55,141 nucleotides of DNA from Nocardioides caeni (GCF_004912195.1 NZ_STGW01000001.1:1-55141), one strand, 5' to 3'; counted from the first letter of the stretch, positions 25,255 through 36,513 are shown. A program made the numbers and translations. The notes: generated by a model not told the origin, from the letters alone.

Positions 25255-26777
25255 CGCTCGACCAGCTCCCTCTCGTCGCTTCCACGGGTGTCGGTGGGAC
25301 CGGCCGGTCCCGAGTCCCTGCCGCGCAGGCCGGCGACGGCCATCGCGAGCAGCAGGAGCGCCATGACGGCGTAGACGGCGACGGCCACCGGCTCGCTCCA
25401 CAGCGTGCTGACGTCGCCCTGCGAGATCTTCAGCGCCGTGCCCAGCTGCTCCTCGAGCTTGGGGCCGAGGATGACGCCGATGATCAGCGGCAGGACGGGG
25501 ATCCCGAAGCGTCGCATCGCGAAGCCCAGCAGCCCGATCGCGAGCAGCAGCGCGAGGTCGAAGGCCTGGAAGTTGACGCTGTAGGCCCCCAGCGAGGCGA
25601 AGAACAGGATGCCGGCATAGAGGTAGGGACGCGGGATCCGCAGCAGGCGGGCCCAGATGGGCGCCATCGGCAGGTTGATCAGCAGGAGCAGGCAGTTGGC
25701 GACCAGCAGGCTCGCCAGCAGCGCCCAGACCAGGTCGGGGTGCTCGTCCATCAGGGTCGGGCCGGTGTTGAAGCCGTAGCCCTGCAGCGCGACCAGCATG
25801 ATCGCCGCCGTGGCGGTCGTGGGCAGGCCGAGGGCCAGCAGCGGCACCAGCGTGCCCGCTGCCGACGCGTTGTTGGCCGCCTCGGGGCCCGCGACGCCCT
25901 CGATCGCGCCATGGCCGAACTCCTCGGGGTGCTTCGAGAGCTTCTTCTCCGTCGCGTAGGACAGGAAGGTGGGGATCTCCGCGCCGCCGGCCGGCAGCGC
26001 CCCGAACGGGAACCCGTAGGCCGTGCCGCGCAGCCACGGCTTCCAGGACCGCCGCCAGTCCTCCCTGCTCATCCACGGCTGCCCGACGGGGATGATCTCG
26101 AGCGGCTTGCGGCGCAGGTGCGCCGCGACCCACAGCGCCTCGCCGATCGCGAACACCGCGACCGCGACGACGACGATGTCGATGCCGTCGGCGAGGAGCG
26201 GGTTGCCGAAGGTCAGGCGGGCCTGGCCGGTGCTGGTGCCGACGAGCCCGATCGTCAGGCCGAGGAAGAGCGCGATGAAGCCGCGCAGCTTCGAGGCGCC
26301 GAGCACGGCGGTGACCGCAAACAGTGCCAGCAGCATCAGCGCGAAGTACGACGGCGAGCCCAGGGTCACCACGAGGTCGGCGACCGTCGGCGCGACGATC
26401 CACAGCGCGACCGTCGCGATGGTGCCCGCGACGAAGGAGCCGATGGCGGCGGTCGCCAGGGCCTGGGCGGCCCGGCCGGCCTTGGCCATCTTGTTGCCCT
26501 CGATCGCGGTGATCACCGACGACGACTCACCGGGTGTGTTGAGCAGGATCGAGGTGGTCGAGCCGCCGTACATGCCGCCGTAGTAGATGCCGGCGAACAT
26601 GATGATCGCGCTGTCCGCTCCGACCGTGTAGGTCACCGGCAGCAGCAGGGCCAGGGTCATGGCCGGGCCGATGCCCGGCAGGACGCCGACGGCGGTGCCG
26701 AGCAGCACGCCGATGGCGGCGAAGAGGAGGTTCCCGGGCGTGAGCGCCGTCTGGAAGCCGTCGAGCAGCAGGTCCAT
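25251..26777 (-). CDS. tctA: Tripartite tricarboxylate transporter, large permease TctA
   Basis: This encodes 508 aa with about 12 membrane segments. TctA signatures are [21 protein letters not shown] near residue 30, [35 protein letters not shown], and [18 protein letters not shown] in the middle. Its job is secondary uptake of a tri- or dicarboxylate delivered by TctC. It is the third gene of a minus-strand tctC-tctB-tctA-usp operon: it overlaps tctB by 1 nt and usp by 4 nt. Confidence 0.94.
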   Translation of the reverse strand: MDLLLDGFQTALTPGNLLFAAIGVLLGTAVGVLPGIGPAMTLALLLPVTYTVGADSAIIMFAGIYYGGMYGGSTTSILLNTPGESSSVITAIEGNKMAKAGRAAQALATAAIGSFVAGTIATVALWIVAPTVADLVVTLGSPSYFALMLLALFAVTAVLGASKLRGFIALFLGLTIGLVGTSTGQARLTFGNPLLADGIDIVVVAVAVFAIGEALWVAAHLRRKPLEIIPVGQPWMSREDWRRSWKPWLRGTAYGFPFGALPAGGAEIPTFLSYATEKKLSKHPEEFGHGAIEGVAGPEAANNASAAGTLVPLLALGLPTTATAAIMLVALQGYGFNTGPTLMDEHPDLVWALLASLLVANCLLLLINLPMAPIWARLLRIPRPYLYAGILFFASLGAYSVNFQAFDLALLLAIGLLGFAMRRFGIPVLPLIIGVILGPKLEEQLGTALKISQGDVSTLWSEPVAVAVYAVMALLLLAMAVAGLRGRDSGPAGPTDTRGSDERELVER

Positions 26778-27301
26778 CAGAGCACCCCGTCCAGCACGCC
26801 GGCGGGGATCGGGATGCCGAGCCCGACGTAGAAGCCGTACCAGGTGGCGACCGACAGGGCGGTGCCGACGGCGAGGTCGCGGACCCAGGTGCGGCTGCCC
26901 AGCGCGAAGGCCGCGCCGGCGAACAGCAGGGCACCGGTGATGGCCCAGCCCAGGAGGTCGATCAGCGCGATGTTGGCGACGAGCACGCCGGCGAGCAGGG
27001 CGACCGTGCGCACGTCGGTGCCCTGGCTGAGGTCGACGTCCTCGCCGTCCTCGGCCTCCGGACGGTCGCCGCGCGCGGTCGCCACCGCGAGGAGCAGGCC
27101 GAGCACGACGAGACCGGCCGCGACGACGTAGGGGATCGCGTAGGGCTGCACGGGCTGGTCGGAGAAGCCGGCCTCGAGCGTCCAGGCGTCGTAGCCCACG
27201 TAGGTGCCGACGACCACCAGGAACGCGGCCAGGCCGTACTGCGCCCTGTCGACCAGCGTCGGCGCCACGGGTGTCGTGGTCGGTGTGGTGGTGGTGCTCA
27301 T
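26777..27301 (-). CDS. tctB: Tripartite tricarboxylate transporter, small permease TctB
   Basis: This encodes 174 aa. Four hydrophobic helices (about 22-40, 54-72, 100-118, 125-165) are separated by an acidic loop ([19 protein letters not shown]), the usual DUF1468/TctB layout. The ATG start, giving [11 protein letters not shown], overlaps the tctC stop by 4 nt. It forms the membrane complex with TctA. The Thr/Pro-rich N-terminal tail is unusual but harmless. Confidence 0.88.
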   Translation of the reverse strand: MSTTTTPTTTPVAPTLVDRAQYGLAAFLVVVGTYVGYDAWTLEAGFSDQPVQPYAIPYVVAAGLVVLGLLLAVATARGDRPEAEDGEDVDLSQGTDVRTVALLAGVLVANIALIDLLGWAITGALLFAGAAFALGSRTWVRDLAVGTALSVATWYGFYVGLGIPIPAGVLDGVL

Positions 27302-28293
27302 GCGAGTCCCAGCTCCTTCAGGGTGTCGGCGACGCGGGCGTCCTGCTCGACGAGGAACTCCTCGAACTCCTCGCCGGTGGCGAAGTTGTCGGTCCAGCCG
27401 TTGGCGGCCATCGCCTCCTGCCACTCCTCGGTCTCGTGCATCTCGGTCAGCAGCTCGGTGAGGTAGGCGCGCTGGTCGTCGGAGATGCCGGGCGGCGCGA
27501 GGACGCCGCGCCAGTTGGTGAAGACGAGGTCGACGCCGGACTCGGTGAGGGTGGGTGCGTCGACGGTGTCGAGCCGCTCCTCGCCGGAGACCGCGAGCAC
27601 GCGCAGCTTGCCGTCGGCGATCTGGTCCTCGAACTCCCCGAGCCCGGACATGCCGACGTCGATCTTGGAGCCGAGCAGCGCGGTCGTGAGCGGGCCGCCA
27701 CCGTCGTAGGAGATGTAGTTGACCTCGCGCGGGTCGATGTCGATGGCGTCGGCCAGCTGCATCGGGAAGAGGTGGTCGGGCCCGCCGTTGCCGGACCCGC
27801 CGCCGACGGTCAGGCCGTCGGGGTCCTCCCGCCACGCCTCGACGAGGTCGTCGAGCGTCTCGAAGGGCGAGTCAGCGGGGACGAGGATGCCCTCCTGCTC
27901 CTCGACCAACCGGGCGATCGGGGTCATCTCGAGCGGCTTCGCGTCGGACTTGTTGGTGTAGACCGCGCCGACGACACCCAGACCCATGACCATCATCAGG
28001 TCGTCGGCGCCCTCCTCGTTGAGGAGGCGCTGCATCGCCACGGTGCCGCTGGCGCCCTGGACGTTCGTGATCTTGAAGCGTCCGGTCAGGTCGTTGTCCT
28101 GCATCGCCCGCGCCGCCGCGCGGCCGGTGAGGTCGTAGCCGCCGCCGACGCTGTTGGGGATCATCATCCGCAGGCGCCTGTTGTCGGGGTCGTCCGATCC
28201 TCGGGTGACGCCGCACCCGCTCGTCAGCGTGACGAGCGTGAGCACGGCGACGAGCACGACGAGGACGGTCCTCCTCGGTCGACGCGGGTGCAT
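27298..28293 (-). CDS. tctC: Tripartite tricarboxylate transporter, substrate-binding lipoprotein TctC
   Basis: This encodes 331 aa. The lipobox TSGC gives Cys27. The TctC/Bug fold shows [24 protein letters not shown] near the N-terminus (substrate carboxylate loop), [15 protein letters not shown], and [27 protein letters not shown] near the C-terminus. It captures a carboxylate outside the cell. GGAGG sits 5 nt before ATG. It heads the tctCBA-usp operon and is divergent from a CitA/CitB-like two-component system that very likely controls it. Confidence 0.92.
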   Translation of the reverse strand: MHPRRPRRTVLVVLVAVLTLVTLTSGCGVTRGSDDPDNRRLRMMIPNSVGGGYDLTGRAAARAMQDNDLTGRFKITNVQGASGTVAMQRLLNEEGADDLMMVMGLGVVGAVYTNKSDAKPLEMTPIARLVEEQEGILVPADSPFETLDDLVEAWREDPDGLTVGGGSGNGGPDHLFPMQLADAIDIDPREVNYISYDGGGPLTTALLGSKIDVGMSGLGEFEDQIADGKLRVLAVSGEERLDTVDAPTLTESGVDLVFTNWRGVLAPPGISDDQRAYLTELLTEMHETEEWQEAMAANGWTDNFATGEEFEEFLVEQDARVADTLKELGLA

Positions 28294-28316
28294 GGGAACC
28301 TCCGGGCAGCTCGGGT

Positions 28317-28332
28317 CGTGACGGTCGTCACG
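28317..28332. promoter_or_regulatory. Inverted repeat, candidate operator between tctC and the two-component system
   Basis: CGTGACG-GT-CGTCACG is a perfect 7-2-7 palindrome. A further GTCACG half site is at 28371-28376. Both lie in the 113-nt divergent gap. Confidence 0.5.
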
Positions 28333-28406
28333 TGCGATCCGTGCCAGCATGGCCATCGGGTGTGGCGGCCGTCACGCTTGCGGACGCAAAGGAGGTTGTG
28401 GTCGTT

Positions 28407-30110
28407 GTGGTCACGCCCGTCCGTCCCTTGAGCCGTCCCCTGAGGTGGCGCAGCGGCGAGCTGACGCTGGCCGCGAAGGTCCTCCTGCTGCAGCTCGCCG
28501 TCATCCTGCTGCTCCTCGTCGCCGTGGGTGCGTTGAGCATCCGGCAGTCCAACGCCGACTTCGCCGAGGAGCGCGGCGCTCAGATGACCTCGGTCGCGGA
28601 GTACGTCGCCGTCCAGGACACGGTGCGCACCGGACTCGAGGAGGTGCGGGCCGGCGCCGACCGGTGGCAGGTCGCGGCCGACCTGACCTCCTTCGCCGAG
28701 CGCGGCCTGCGGCTCTCCGGCGCGACCGACGTGCTGGTCGTCGGCCCGGACGGCACGATCATCGCCGCGACCGACGGCAGCCGGGTGGGGGAGCAGGCCG
28801 ACCTCGGCGGCGACGAGGTCGGTCACGGCCGCGGCGGCACGACCGACGTCGACGCCGGCGGCGAGCGGCGCGTGGCCGCCCACGCCCCGGTCATCTCCGA
28901 CGCTCCCGGCGACAACAGTGCCGTCGGCGCGATCGTCGCCGAGGTCGCCTACCCGTCGGTCGGCGACCAGCTCGCGGAGGCAGCGCCCGAGCTGGGCCTC
29001 TTCCTCGGCCTCGGCGCACTGCTGGGCCTGGTCGGCACCTGGGTCGTCTCCCGGGTCGTGCGCCGCTCGACCCGGGGCCTCGGGACGACCGAGCTCGCCA
29101 ACCTGGCCGACCAGCGCGAGGCGCTGCTGCACGCGATCCGCGAGGGCGTCGTCGGCGTCGGCACCGATGGTCGGGTGACGGTCATGAACGACGCCGCCCG
29201 CGCCACGCTCGACCTCGAGGCGGGCCCCGAGCCGGTGGGCCGGCCGATCGCCTCGCTCGGCCTCGACCCGCACGTGGTCGCCCTCCTCACCGGTGAGGAC
29301 GGCGCGGAGGCGCGCGACGCGCTCGCCCTCGTCGGCTCCCGGGTCGTCGTGTTCAACCGCGGCCGCGCTTCCACGGGTGGGCGCGGCATCGGCACCGTCA
29401 CGACGCTGCGCGACCGCACGGAGCTGGTCTCGCTGCAGAGCCAGCTCAGCTCCAACCTGTCGATCACCGACACGCTCCGGGCCCAGACCCACGAGTTCGA
29501 CAACCGGCTGCACACCATCTCCGGTCTCGTCCAGCTCGGCGAGTACGACGAGGTCGCCGCGCTGGTCGGCACTCTGACGCGCCACCGCGCCGAGGTGGGG
29601 GACCACGTCGCCCAGCGGCTCGCCGACCCCGCCGTGGCCGCGCTCGTCGTGGCCAAGCACGCGGTCGCCGAGGAGCGCGGCGTCACCCTCGAGCTCGACC
29701 CCGGGTCGCGGCTCCCGGCACTCGACGGCAGCACCGGCGCCGACCTCACCACGGTGGTGGGCAACCTCGTCGACAACGCCGTCGACGCCGCCGCCGGCGC
29801 CGATGACACGGCCGATCCACTGGTGGAGCTGTGGATCCACGCCGACGCGGACGCGGTCCACGTGCGCGTCCGCGACAACGGGCCCGGCATCCCCGACGAC
29901 CTGCGCGACACGGTGTTCGTGCGCGGCTTCTCCACCAAGGGCGAGGTCCCCGGAGGGCGGGGGATCGGGCTGCCGCTGGTCCGCCTGATCTGCTCCCAGC
30001 GCGGCGGCGAGGTCGTCGTCGACGACGCGGCCGCGGGCGGCGGCGGTGGCGCGGAGTTCCGCGTCGTCCTGCCACTGGTGCCCCCGGTCGGACAGGATGG
30101 GCGATCGTGA
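28407..30110 (+). CDS. Sensor histidine kinase, CitA/DcuS type
   Basis: This encodes 567 aa from GTG 28407, chosen because AAAGGAGG ends 11 nt upstream. TM1 (LLQLAVILLLLVAVGAL) is at ~25-42, then an extracytoplasmic sensor domain to ~195 with LVVGPDGTIIAATDGSRVG, the PAS-like CitA ligand fold, and TM2 (LGLFLGLGALLGLVGTW). A cytoplasmic PAS follows. The phospho-acceptor helix RAQTHEFDNRLHTISGLVQLG has His362. The ATPase part has NLVDNAVDAA, DNGPGIP and GGRGIGLPL. It should sense an extracellular carboxylate and phosphorylate the coupled regulator. Confidence 0.9.
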   Translation: MVTPVRPLSRPLRWRSGELTLAAKVLLLQLAVILLLLVAVGALSIRQSNADFAEERGAQMTSVAEYVAVQDTVRTGLEEVRAGADRWQVAADLTSFAERGLRLSGATDVLVVGPDGTIIAATDGSRVGEQADLGGDEVGHGRGGTTDVDAGGERRVAAHAPVISDAPGDNSAVGAIVAEVAYPSVGDQLAEAAPELGLFLGLGALLGLVGTWVVSRVVRRSTRGLGTTELANLADQREALLHAIREGVVGVGTDGRVTVMNDAARATLDLEAGPEPVGRPIASLGLDPHVVALLTGEDGAEARDALALVGSRVVVFNRGRASTGGRGIGTVTTLRDRTELVSLQSQLSSNLSITDTLRAQTHEFDNRLHTISGLVQLGEYDEVAALVGTLTRHRAEVGDHVAQRLADPAVAALVVAKHAVAEERGVTLELDPGSRLPALDGSTGADLTTVVGNLVDNAVDAAAGADDTADPLVELWIHADADAVHVRVRDNGPGIPDDLRDTVFVRGFSTKGEVPGGRGIGLPLVRLICSQRGGEVVVDDAAAGGGGGAEFRVVLPLVPPVGQDGRS

Positions 30111-30805
30111 CCACCCCGTTGCGCGTGCTCGTCGTCGACGACGACTTCATGGTCGCCCGCATCCACGGCCGTTTCGTCGAGCAGACCGACGGGTTCGAGG
30201 TCGTCGGCACCGCCCGCACCGGCGCCGAGGCCCTGGCGCTGGTGGGCGAGCTGCGCCCGGACCTGCTCCTGCTCGACGTGCACCTCCCCGACCTCAGCGG
30301 GCTCGAGGTGCTCGAGCAGCTCCGGGGCGCTGGTCAGGAGGTCGCCGTCGTCATGGTCACCGCCGAGCGCGGCGCCGCCGCCGTCCGCGCGGCCCGGCAC
30401 GGTGGAGCCCTGCAATACCTCGTCAAACCGTTCGAGTACGACGACCTCGCCGATCGCCTGCGCCGGGTGGCGACCACCCTGGCCAGCCTGGCCGGCGAGC
30501 CCGGCACGCCGCAGGCGCCGGAGGTCGACCAGGCCACGATCGACCAGGCCTTCGGGACGGGCCGGGCTGCCGCCGTACCAGCAATGCTGCCGAAGGGCCT
30601 CAGCGCGGAGACCGCGGACCTGGTGCTCGAGGCCGCGCGGAGCGCGGGCGAGATCTCCGCGTCCGAGGCGGCTGAGGTCGTCGGCCTGTCGAGGGTGACA
30701 GCCCGCCGCTATCTCGAGCACTTCGTCGACACGGGCGCGGCGGAGGTCCGGCTGCAGTACGGAGGGACCGGTCGTCCCGAGAGGCGGTATCGGGTGCCGC
30801 GGTGA
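30107..30805 (+). CDS. Response regulator, CitB/DpiA type
   Basis: This encodes 232 aa. The receiver domain has VVDDDFM, phospho-acceptor Asp57 (LLLLDVHLPD), Thr in MVTAERG and Lys in LVKPFEYDDL. The C-terminal domain carries a helix-turn-helix, ISASEAAEVVGLSRVTARRYLEHFVDTG, the type found in CitB/DctR regulators. The GTG overlaps the kinase stop by 4 nt. Predicted to activate the divergent tctCBA-usp operon, perhaps via the 28317-28332 palindrome. Confidence 0.9.
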   Translation: MTTPLRVLVVDDDFMVARIHGRFVEQTDGFEVVGTARTGAEALALVGELRPDLLLLDVHLPDLSGLEVLEQLRGAGQEVAVVMVTAERGAAAVRAARHGGALQYLVKPFEYDDLADRLRRVATTLASLAGEPGTPQAPEVDQATIDQAFGTGRAAAVPAMLPKGLSAETADLVLEAARSAGEISASEAAEVVGLSRVTARRYLEHFVDTGAAEVRLQYGGTGRPERRYRVPR

Positions 30806-30867
30806 GAGGGTTGCCGCTTAGGCTTGCCTCAGCGCCTGCACGACGACCGCCTCACCTGGGAGCACCG

Positions 30868-31818
30868 ATGACCGCGATCGACGACCGTCTCGAGCCCGCG
30901 CCCGTCCGCGCGACGATGAGCGGCGACACCCAGGGCTTCTGGGAGAGACTCGCCCTCGGCCTGTTCATCGCCCTGCCGTTCGTGGCGTTCGTGGCCGCGA
31001 TCCCCGTCGCCTGGGGCGGCTGGCTCGGCTGGAGCGATGTCGCGATCACCTTCGTGATGTATGCCCTGACCCTGCACGGGATCACGGTCGGCTTCCACCG
31101 GCTCTTCACCCACAAGTCTTTCAAGCCCAACCGGTTCGTCAAGATCACCCTGGCGATCGCGGGGTCGATGGCGGTCGAGGGGCCGGTCATCCGCTGGGTC
31201 GCCGACCACCGCAAGCACCACAAGTACTCCGACAAGGACGGCGACCCCCACTCGCCGTGGCGCTACGGCAACAGCCTGCGCGGCCTGACGAAGGGCTTCG
31301 TGTGGGCGCACGTGGGCTGGCTCTTCGACCCCGAGCAGACGCCGATCGAGAAGTACGCCCCCGACCTCGCGAAGGACCGGGACCTGGTCCGGATCTCGCG
31401 CACCTTCTGGGTGTGGGTGCTGACCTCGATCTTCCTGCCGCCGCTCCTGGGCTTCCTGCTGACCTGGTCGTGGCAGGGCGCGCTGACCGCGTTCTTCTGG
31501 GGCACGGTCGTCCGGATCGGCCTGATCCACCACGTGACCTGGTCGATCAACTCGATCTGCCACACGCTGGGCGAGCGACCGTTCGCGTCGCGCGACTTCT
31601 CCGGCAACGTGTGGTGGCTCGCGATCCCGTCCGGTGGCGAGTCGTGGCACAACCTGCACCACGCGGACCCGACGTCGGCGCGCCACGGCGTCAAGCGCTT
31701 CCAGTTCGACACCTCGGCCCGGGTGATCTGGGTGCTGGAGAAGCTGGGCTGGGTGCGCGACGTGCGGTGGCCGACGCCGGAGCGGATCGCCTCCAAGACG
31801 GTGACCCCGACGGCCTGA
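30868..31818 (+). CDS. Acyl-CoA (fatty acid) delta-9-type desaturase
   Basis: This encodes 316 aa. The three histidine boxes of membrane di-iron desaturases are clear: HRLFTH, HRKHHKYSD and HNLHH (SWHNLHHADP). Hydrophobic pairs precede box 1 and separate boxes 2 and 3. It inserts a cis double bond into acyl chains using O2 and an electron donor. A GGGAG ribosome site precedes ATG. A TTAGGCTTGCCTCA element upstream (30818-30831) holds a TAGGCT box and is more likely the promoter -10 than an iron box. The gene belongs to the inserted block, not the clpS-rdgB backbone. Confidence 0.9.
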   Translation: MTAIDDRLEPAPVRATMSGDTQGFWERLALGLFIALPFVAFVAAIPVAWGGWLGWSDVAITFVMYALTLHGITVGFHRLFTHKSFKPNRFVKITLAIAGSMAVEGPVIRWVADHRKHHKYSDKDGDPHSPWRYGNSLRGLTKGFVWAHVGWLFDPEQTPIEKYAPDLAKDRDLVRISRTFWVWVLTSIFLPPLLGFLLTWSWQGALTAFFWGTVVRIGLIHHVTWSINSICHTLGERPFASRDFSGNVWWLAIPSGGESWHNLHHADPTSARHGVKRFQFDTSARVIWVLEKLGWVRDVRWPTPERIASKTVTPTA

Positions 31819-31843
31819 TTCATGGCCGGCCCGGTCCACGCAC

Positions 31844-31849
31844 TACCCT
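31844..31849 (+). promoter_or_regulatory. -10 element, leaderless type
   Basis: TACCCT ends 6 nt before GTG 31856. Confidence 0.45.
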
Positions 31850-31855
31850 TGCCGG

Positions 31856-32299
31856 GTGCTGCAGATCGACCGGTCGACCCACGACGCCATCGTCGCTCAC
31901 GCCAAGCGGGACCACCCCGTCGAGGCGTGCGGGATGGTCGTCGGACCGATCGGCACCGACCGGCCCGAGCGTCTCATCGAGATGGTCAACGCAGCCGGCA
32001 GCCCGACCTTCTACGAGTACGACTCGACCGACCTGTTGCAGCTCTATCGCGAGATGGACGACCGCGACGAGGAGCCGGTCGTGATCTACCACTCGCACAC
32101 GGCCACCGAGGCCTACCCGAGCGTGACCGACATCAACCTGGCCGGGGAGCCCGGAGCCCACTACGTGCTCGTCAGCACGGCGGAGCACGGGAATAACGAC
32201 GGCCCCGTGGAGTTCAGGTCCTACAGAATCATCGACGGCGTCGTGACCGAGGAAGAGGTCTCCGTCGTCGACGTCACCGCAGCAGAGGAGAGCAGCTGA
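31856..32299 (+). CDS. mec: JAMM/MPN+ metalloprotease Mec (CysO-cysteine peptidase)
   Basis: This encodes 147 aa. The JAMM zinc site is complete: Glu23, His79-Ser-His81 and Asp92 (HxH-x10-D, with Pro88-Ser89). In M. tuberculosis Mec (Rv1334) cleaves cysteine off the carrier CysO after CysM adds it. The same gene trio is here with 1- and 15-nt gaps. Because this CysO ends in Gly-Gly-Ala-Arg, the enzyme may first have to remove the terminal dipeptide, as reported for QbsD/QbsE in Pseudomonas; that step is inferred. Confidence 0.92.
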   Translation: MLQIDRSTHDAIVAHAKRDHPVEACGMVVGPIGTDRPERLIEMVNAAGSPTFYEYDSTDLLQLYREMDDRDEEPVVIYHSHTATEAYPSVTDINLAGEPGAHYVLVSTAEHGNNDGPVEFRSYRIIDGVVTEEEVSVVDVTAAEESS

Positions 32300-32300
32300 C

Positions 32301-32579
32301 ATGGCCATCGAGGTCCGGATCCCGACCATCCTGCGCACCTACACCGGGGGCGAGAAGGCCGTCACCGCCGACGGGGCGAGCCTGAGCGCGCTGATCGACT
32401 CGCTCGAGGCCGACCACCCGGGCCTCAAGGACCGCCTGATCGACAACGGTGACCTGCGCCGTTTCGTCAACATCTACATCAACGACGAGGACGTCCGGTT
32501 CATCGGCAGCCTCGAGGCCGAGCTCTCCGACGGCGACCAGGTCGTCATCCTGCCCGCCGTGGCCGGCGGAGCCCGCTGA
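32301..32579 (+). CDS. cysO: Sulfur carrier protein CysO (MoaD/ThiS fold) with C-terminal Ala-Arg extension
   Basis: This encodes 92 aa. The ubiquitin-like beta-grasp pattern is intact: VRIPTILRTYTGG, VNIYINDEDVRF, and ILPAVAGG near the end. CysO carries sulfur as a C-terminal thiocarboxylate for CysM. Activity needs a free Gly-Gly terminus, yet here the frame continues GGAR before TGA (Gly89-Gly90-Ala91-Arg92). The bases CCCGCTGA directly after are repeated (CCCGCTGA...CCCGCTGA), so a small duplication may have created the tail. The neighbouring JAMM protease is the obvious candidate to trim it. Confidence 0.92.
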   Translation: MAIEVRIPTILRTYTGGEKAVTADGASLSALIDSLEADHPGLKDRLIDNGDLRRFVNIYINDEDVRFIGSLEAELSDGDQVVILPAVAGGAR

Positions 32580-34405
<1,826 letters not shown>

Positions 34406-34420
34406 CGGGTCAGCTCCTGG

Positions 34421-34708
34421 TCAGTTCCAGTGCAGGTCCTGGGCGGCGTCCCAGCGGCTGCCGGGGACGGCATCGAGACCGAGGACGCTGAGGCTCGCGT
34501 TGGCCAGCTCGCCGTTGCGGATCGGCTGCCCTGTGGCGTTGACGCCCGGCCGGGTCAGCCCCGGATCGGCCCGCGTGGCGTTGAGGGCATCGAGCCCGGC
34601 GTGGCGCACGCCCGCACCCCAGAAGGCGAAGGGGATCCGGTAGTTCTGCCACCGCACCGGCAGCCGCCGTGCGGCGCCACCTCGTTCGACGTACGGCGGT
34701 CGCGACTG
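34421..34708 (-). pseudogene. Remnant of an alkaline-phosphatase/phosphodiesterase family gene
   Basis: About 95 codons remain on the minus strand, with an in-frame stop at 34709-34711 and no upstream coding continuation. The residues YRIPFAFWGAGV, then ALNATRADPG and QPIRNGELANASLSVLGLDAVPGS, are the usual C-terminal end of type I phosphodiesterase/sulfatase-fold proteins. These enzymes are normally 350-500 aa, so the metal-binding N-terminus has been deleted. A start at GTG 34657 would give a 78 aa product that could not be catalytic. It is evidence of past rearrangement between cysM and murI. Confidence 0.65.
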
Positions 34709-34790
34709 TCACGGCGGCAGCCTAGTGTCGTCCCGGTGCCGCGACGCGTGATCTCGGTCCCGAATGCGGTCCCGGTGGCGAGGGACGCCG

Positions 34791-34796
34791 TAGGCT
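34791..34796 (+). promoter_or_regulatory. -10 element, leaderless type
   Basis: TAGGCT ends 6 nt before the murI GTG at 34803. Confidence 0.5.
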
Positions 34797-34802
34797 GACC
34801 GG

Positions 34803-35657
34803 GTGCCGCCGCAGGACCCGAACGTCAGCGTTGACGTCGCCACCGACCCCCGTGCGGACGTGGCTGCCCCGATCGGGATCTTCGACTCCGGCTTCGGGGG
34901 TCTGACCGTGGCCCGCTCCGTCATCGACCAGCTGCCCCACGAGTCGATCACCTACGTCGGCGACACCGCCCGCCAGCCCTATGGCCCCAAGCCGATCGGG
35001 GAGGTGCGGGAGTATGCCCTCGAGTGCCTCGCCCACCTCGTCGCCCAGGGCGTGAAGGCCCTCGTCATCGCCTGCAACTCGGCCAGTGCGGCGATGCTGC
35101 GTGATGCTCGCGAGCGCTACGACGTGCCCGTGGTCGAGGTGATCTATCCCGCGACCCGGCGGGCTGTCGCGGCGACCCGCAACGGCCGCATCGGAGTCAT
35201 CTGCACCCGCTCCACCGCGGAGTCCATGGCCTACGACGACGCCTTCGCCGCGGCGCCCCAGATCAGCCTGACCACGCGCGCCTGCCCCCGCTTCGTCGAC
35301 TTCGTCGAGGCCGGCGTCACCGGTGGCCCCGAGCTCATCGAGGTGGCGCACGACTACCTCGACCCGCTGACCGAGCTCGGCGTCGACACCCTGATCCTCG
35401 GCTGCACCCACTACCCGCTGCTCACGGGCGTCATCTCCTATGTCATGGGGGACGACGTGACCCTGGTCAGCAGCGCCGAGGAGTGCGCCAAGGACGTCTA
35501 CCGGATGCTGGCCGACACCGGGCTGATGCGGCCGGGCGGCGAGCCGGCGTACTCCTTCGCCACGACGGGTTCGCCGGCCGAGTTCGAGACCATCGGGCGG
35601 CGTTTCCTCGGACCCGAGCTGGTGGCGGCCGGACAGTTCGCAGGGGGACTGGCATGA
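34803..35657 (+). CDS. murI: Glutamate racemase
   Basis: This encodes 284 aa and makes D-glutamate for peptidoglycan. The two catalytic Cys are in ACNSAS (Cys91) and GCTHYP (Cys201). [13 protein letters not shown] and [11 protein letters not shown] are family signatures. A ~22-residue N-terminal extension precedes the usual start; the GTG is kept because of the -10 box, but a shorter protein cannot be excluded. The stop overlaps the MBL start by 4 nt, the same pair as Rv1338-Rv1339. Confidence 0.95.
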   Translation: MPPQDPNVSVDVATDPRADVAAPIGIFDSGFGGLTVARSVIDQLPHESITYVGDTARQPYGPKPIGEVREYALECLAHLVAQGVKALVIACNSASAAMLRDARERYDVPVVEVIYPATRRAVAATRNGRIGVICTRSTAESMAYDDAFAAAPQISLTTRACPRFVDFVEAGVTGGPELIEVAHDYLDPLTELGVDTLILGCTHYPLLTGVISYVMGDDVTLVSSAEECAKDVYRMLADTGLMRPGGEPAYSFATTGSPAEFETIGRRFLGPELVAAGQFAGGLA

Positions 35658-36508
35658 GCAGTGACATCGGTCGTGACCTCGGTCGTGACATGGACCAGAT
35701 CGCACCGGAGACGACGATGCTGCGCACCTCGGAGCAGATGCCCGAGCGCACCATCCGGGTGACGGTGGTGGGCTGCTCCGGCTCCTACCCCGGGCCCGAC
35801 TCGCCGGCGAGCTGCTACCTGGTGCAGGCGCGCGACGGCCTGCGCACCTGGAGCATCGTGCTCGACATGGGCAACGGCGCGCTGGGCGCGCTCCAGCGCT
35901 ACGTCGACCCGCTGCGGGTCGACGCGGTGCTCATCAGCCACCTGCACGCCGACCATTGCGTCGACATGACGAGCTACTACGTGCTGCGCAAGTACCACCC
36001 GACCGGCACCCAGCCCAAGATCCCGGTGTGGGGCCCGAAGGGGACGGCGAAGCGGCTGGCCAACGCCTATGACCTCCCGCGGAAGCCGGGGATGCGCGAG
36101 GAGTTCTCCTTCCGTGTCTACAAGTTGCCGATCACCGTCGGTCCGTTCACGATCACCCCCTACGAGGTGGACCACCCGGTGCCGGCCTACGGCCTGCGGC
36201 TGGAGGCCTTCGACAAGGTCGTCGCCTACAGCGGCGACACCGGACCGATCCCCGTCCTCGACGAGCTCGCGGCCGACGCCGACCTCTTCCTGTGCGAGGC
36301 GTCCTTCCGCTCCTGCGACGACAACCCGCCACACCTGCACCTGACCGGCGCGGAGGCCGGGGAGATCGCGACGCGGGCGAGCGTGAAGCGCCTCATCGTC
36401 ACGCACGTGCCGCCGTGGCACGACGCCCAGGTGATGCTCGGCGAGGCGACCAAGGCCTACGACGGGCCGACCGAGCTCGCTGCCCAGGGCGTCGTCTACG
36501 ACCTCTGA
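35654..36508 (+). CDS. Metallo-beta-lactamase fold hydrolase (Rv1339-like)
   Basis: This encodes 284 aa. The zinc motif HLHADHC is in [13 protein letters not shown] is present late, and THVPPWHD supplies the last His. The first ~30 residues contain a short duplicated GRD motif, so a later start (ATG 35690 or 35720) is possible. Synteny after murI and before rph marks it as the Rv1339 orthologue, which has been reported as an atypical cyclic-nucleotide phosphodiesterase. Translation is coupled to murI. It converges with a response regulator gene 5 nt away. Confidence 0.85.
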   Translation: MSSDIGRDLGRDMDQIAPETTMLRTSEQMPERTIRVTVVGCSGSYPGPDSPASCYLVQARDGLRTWSIVLDMGNGALGALQRYVDPLRVDAVLISHLHADHCVDMTSYYVLRKYHPTGTQPKIPVWGPKGTAKRLANAYDLPRKPGMREEFSFRVYKLPITVGPFTITPYEVDHPVPAYGLRLEAFDKVVAYSGDTGPIPVLDELAADADLFLCEASFRSCDDNPPHLHLTGAEAGEIATRASVKRLIVTHVPPWHDAQVMLGEATKAYDGPTELAAQGVVYDL

Positions 36509-36513
36509 CGGCC

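Noticed and set aside
25740..26831. Long plus-strand frame opposite tctA
   Set aside because: Arg/Gly/Asp-rich shadow without motifs; tctA on the minus strand has full family signatures.
30818..30831. TTAGGC-TT-GCCTCA as an IdeR/DtxR iron box upstream of the desaturase
   Set aside because: Only a short core fits and one arm has a mismatch. The TAGGCT inside it is explained better as a -10 box, the same hexamer as before murI.
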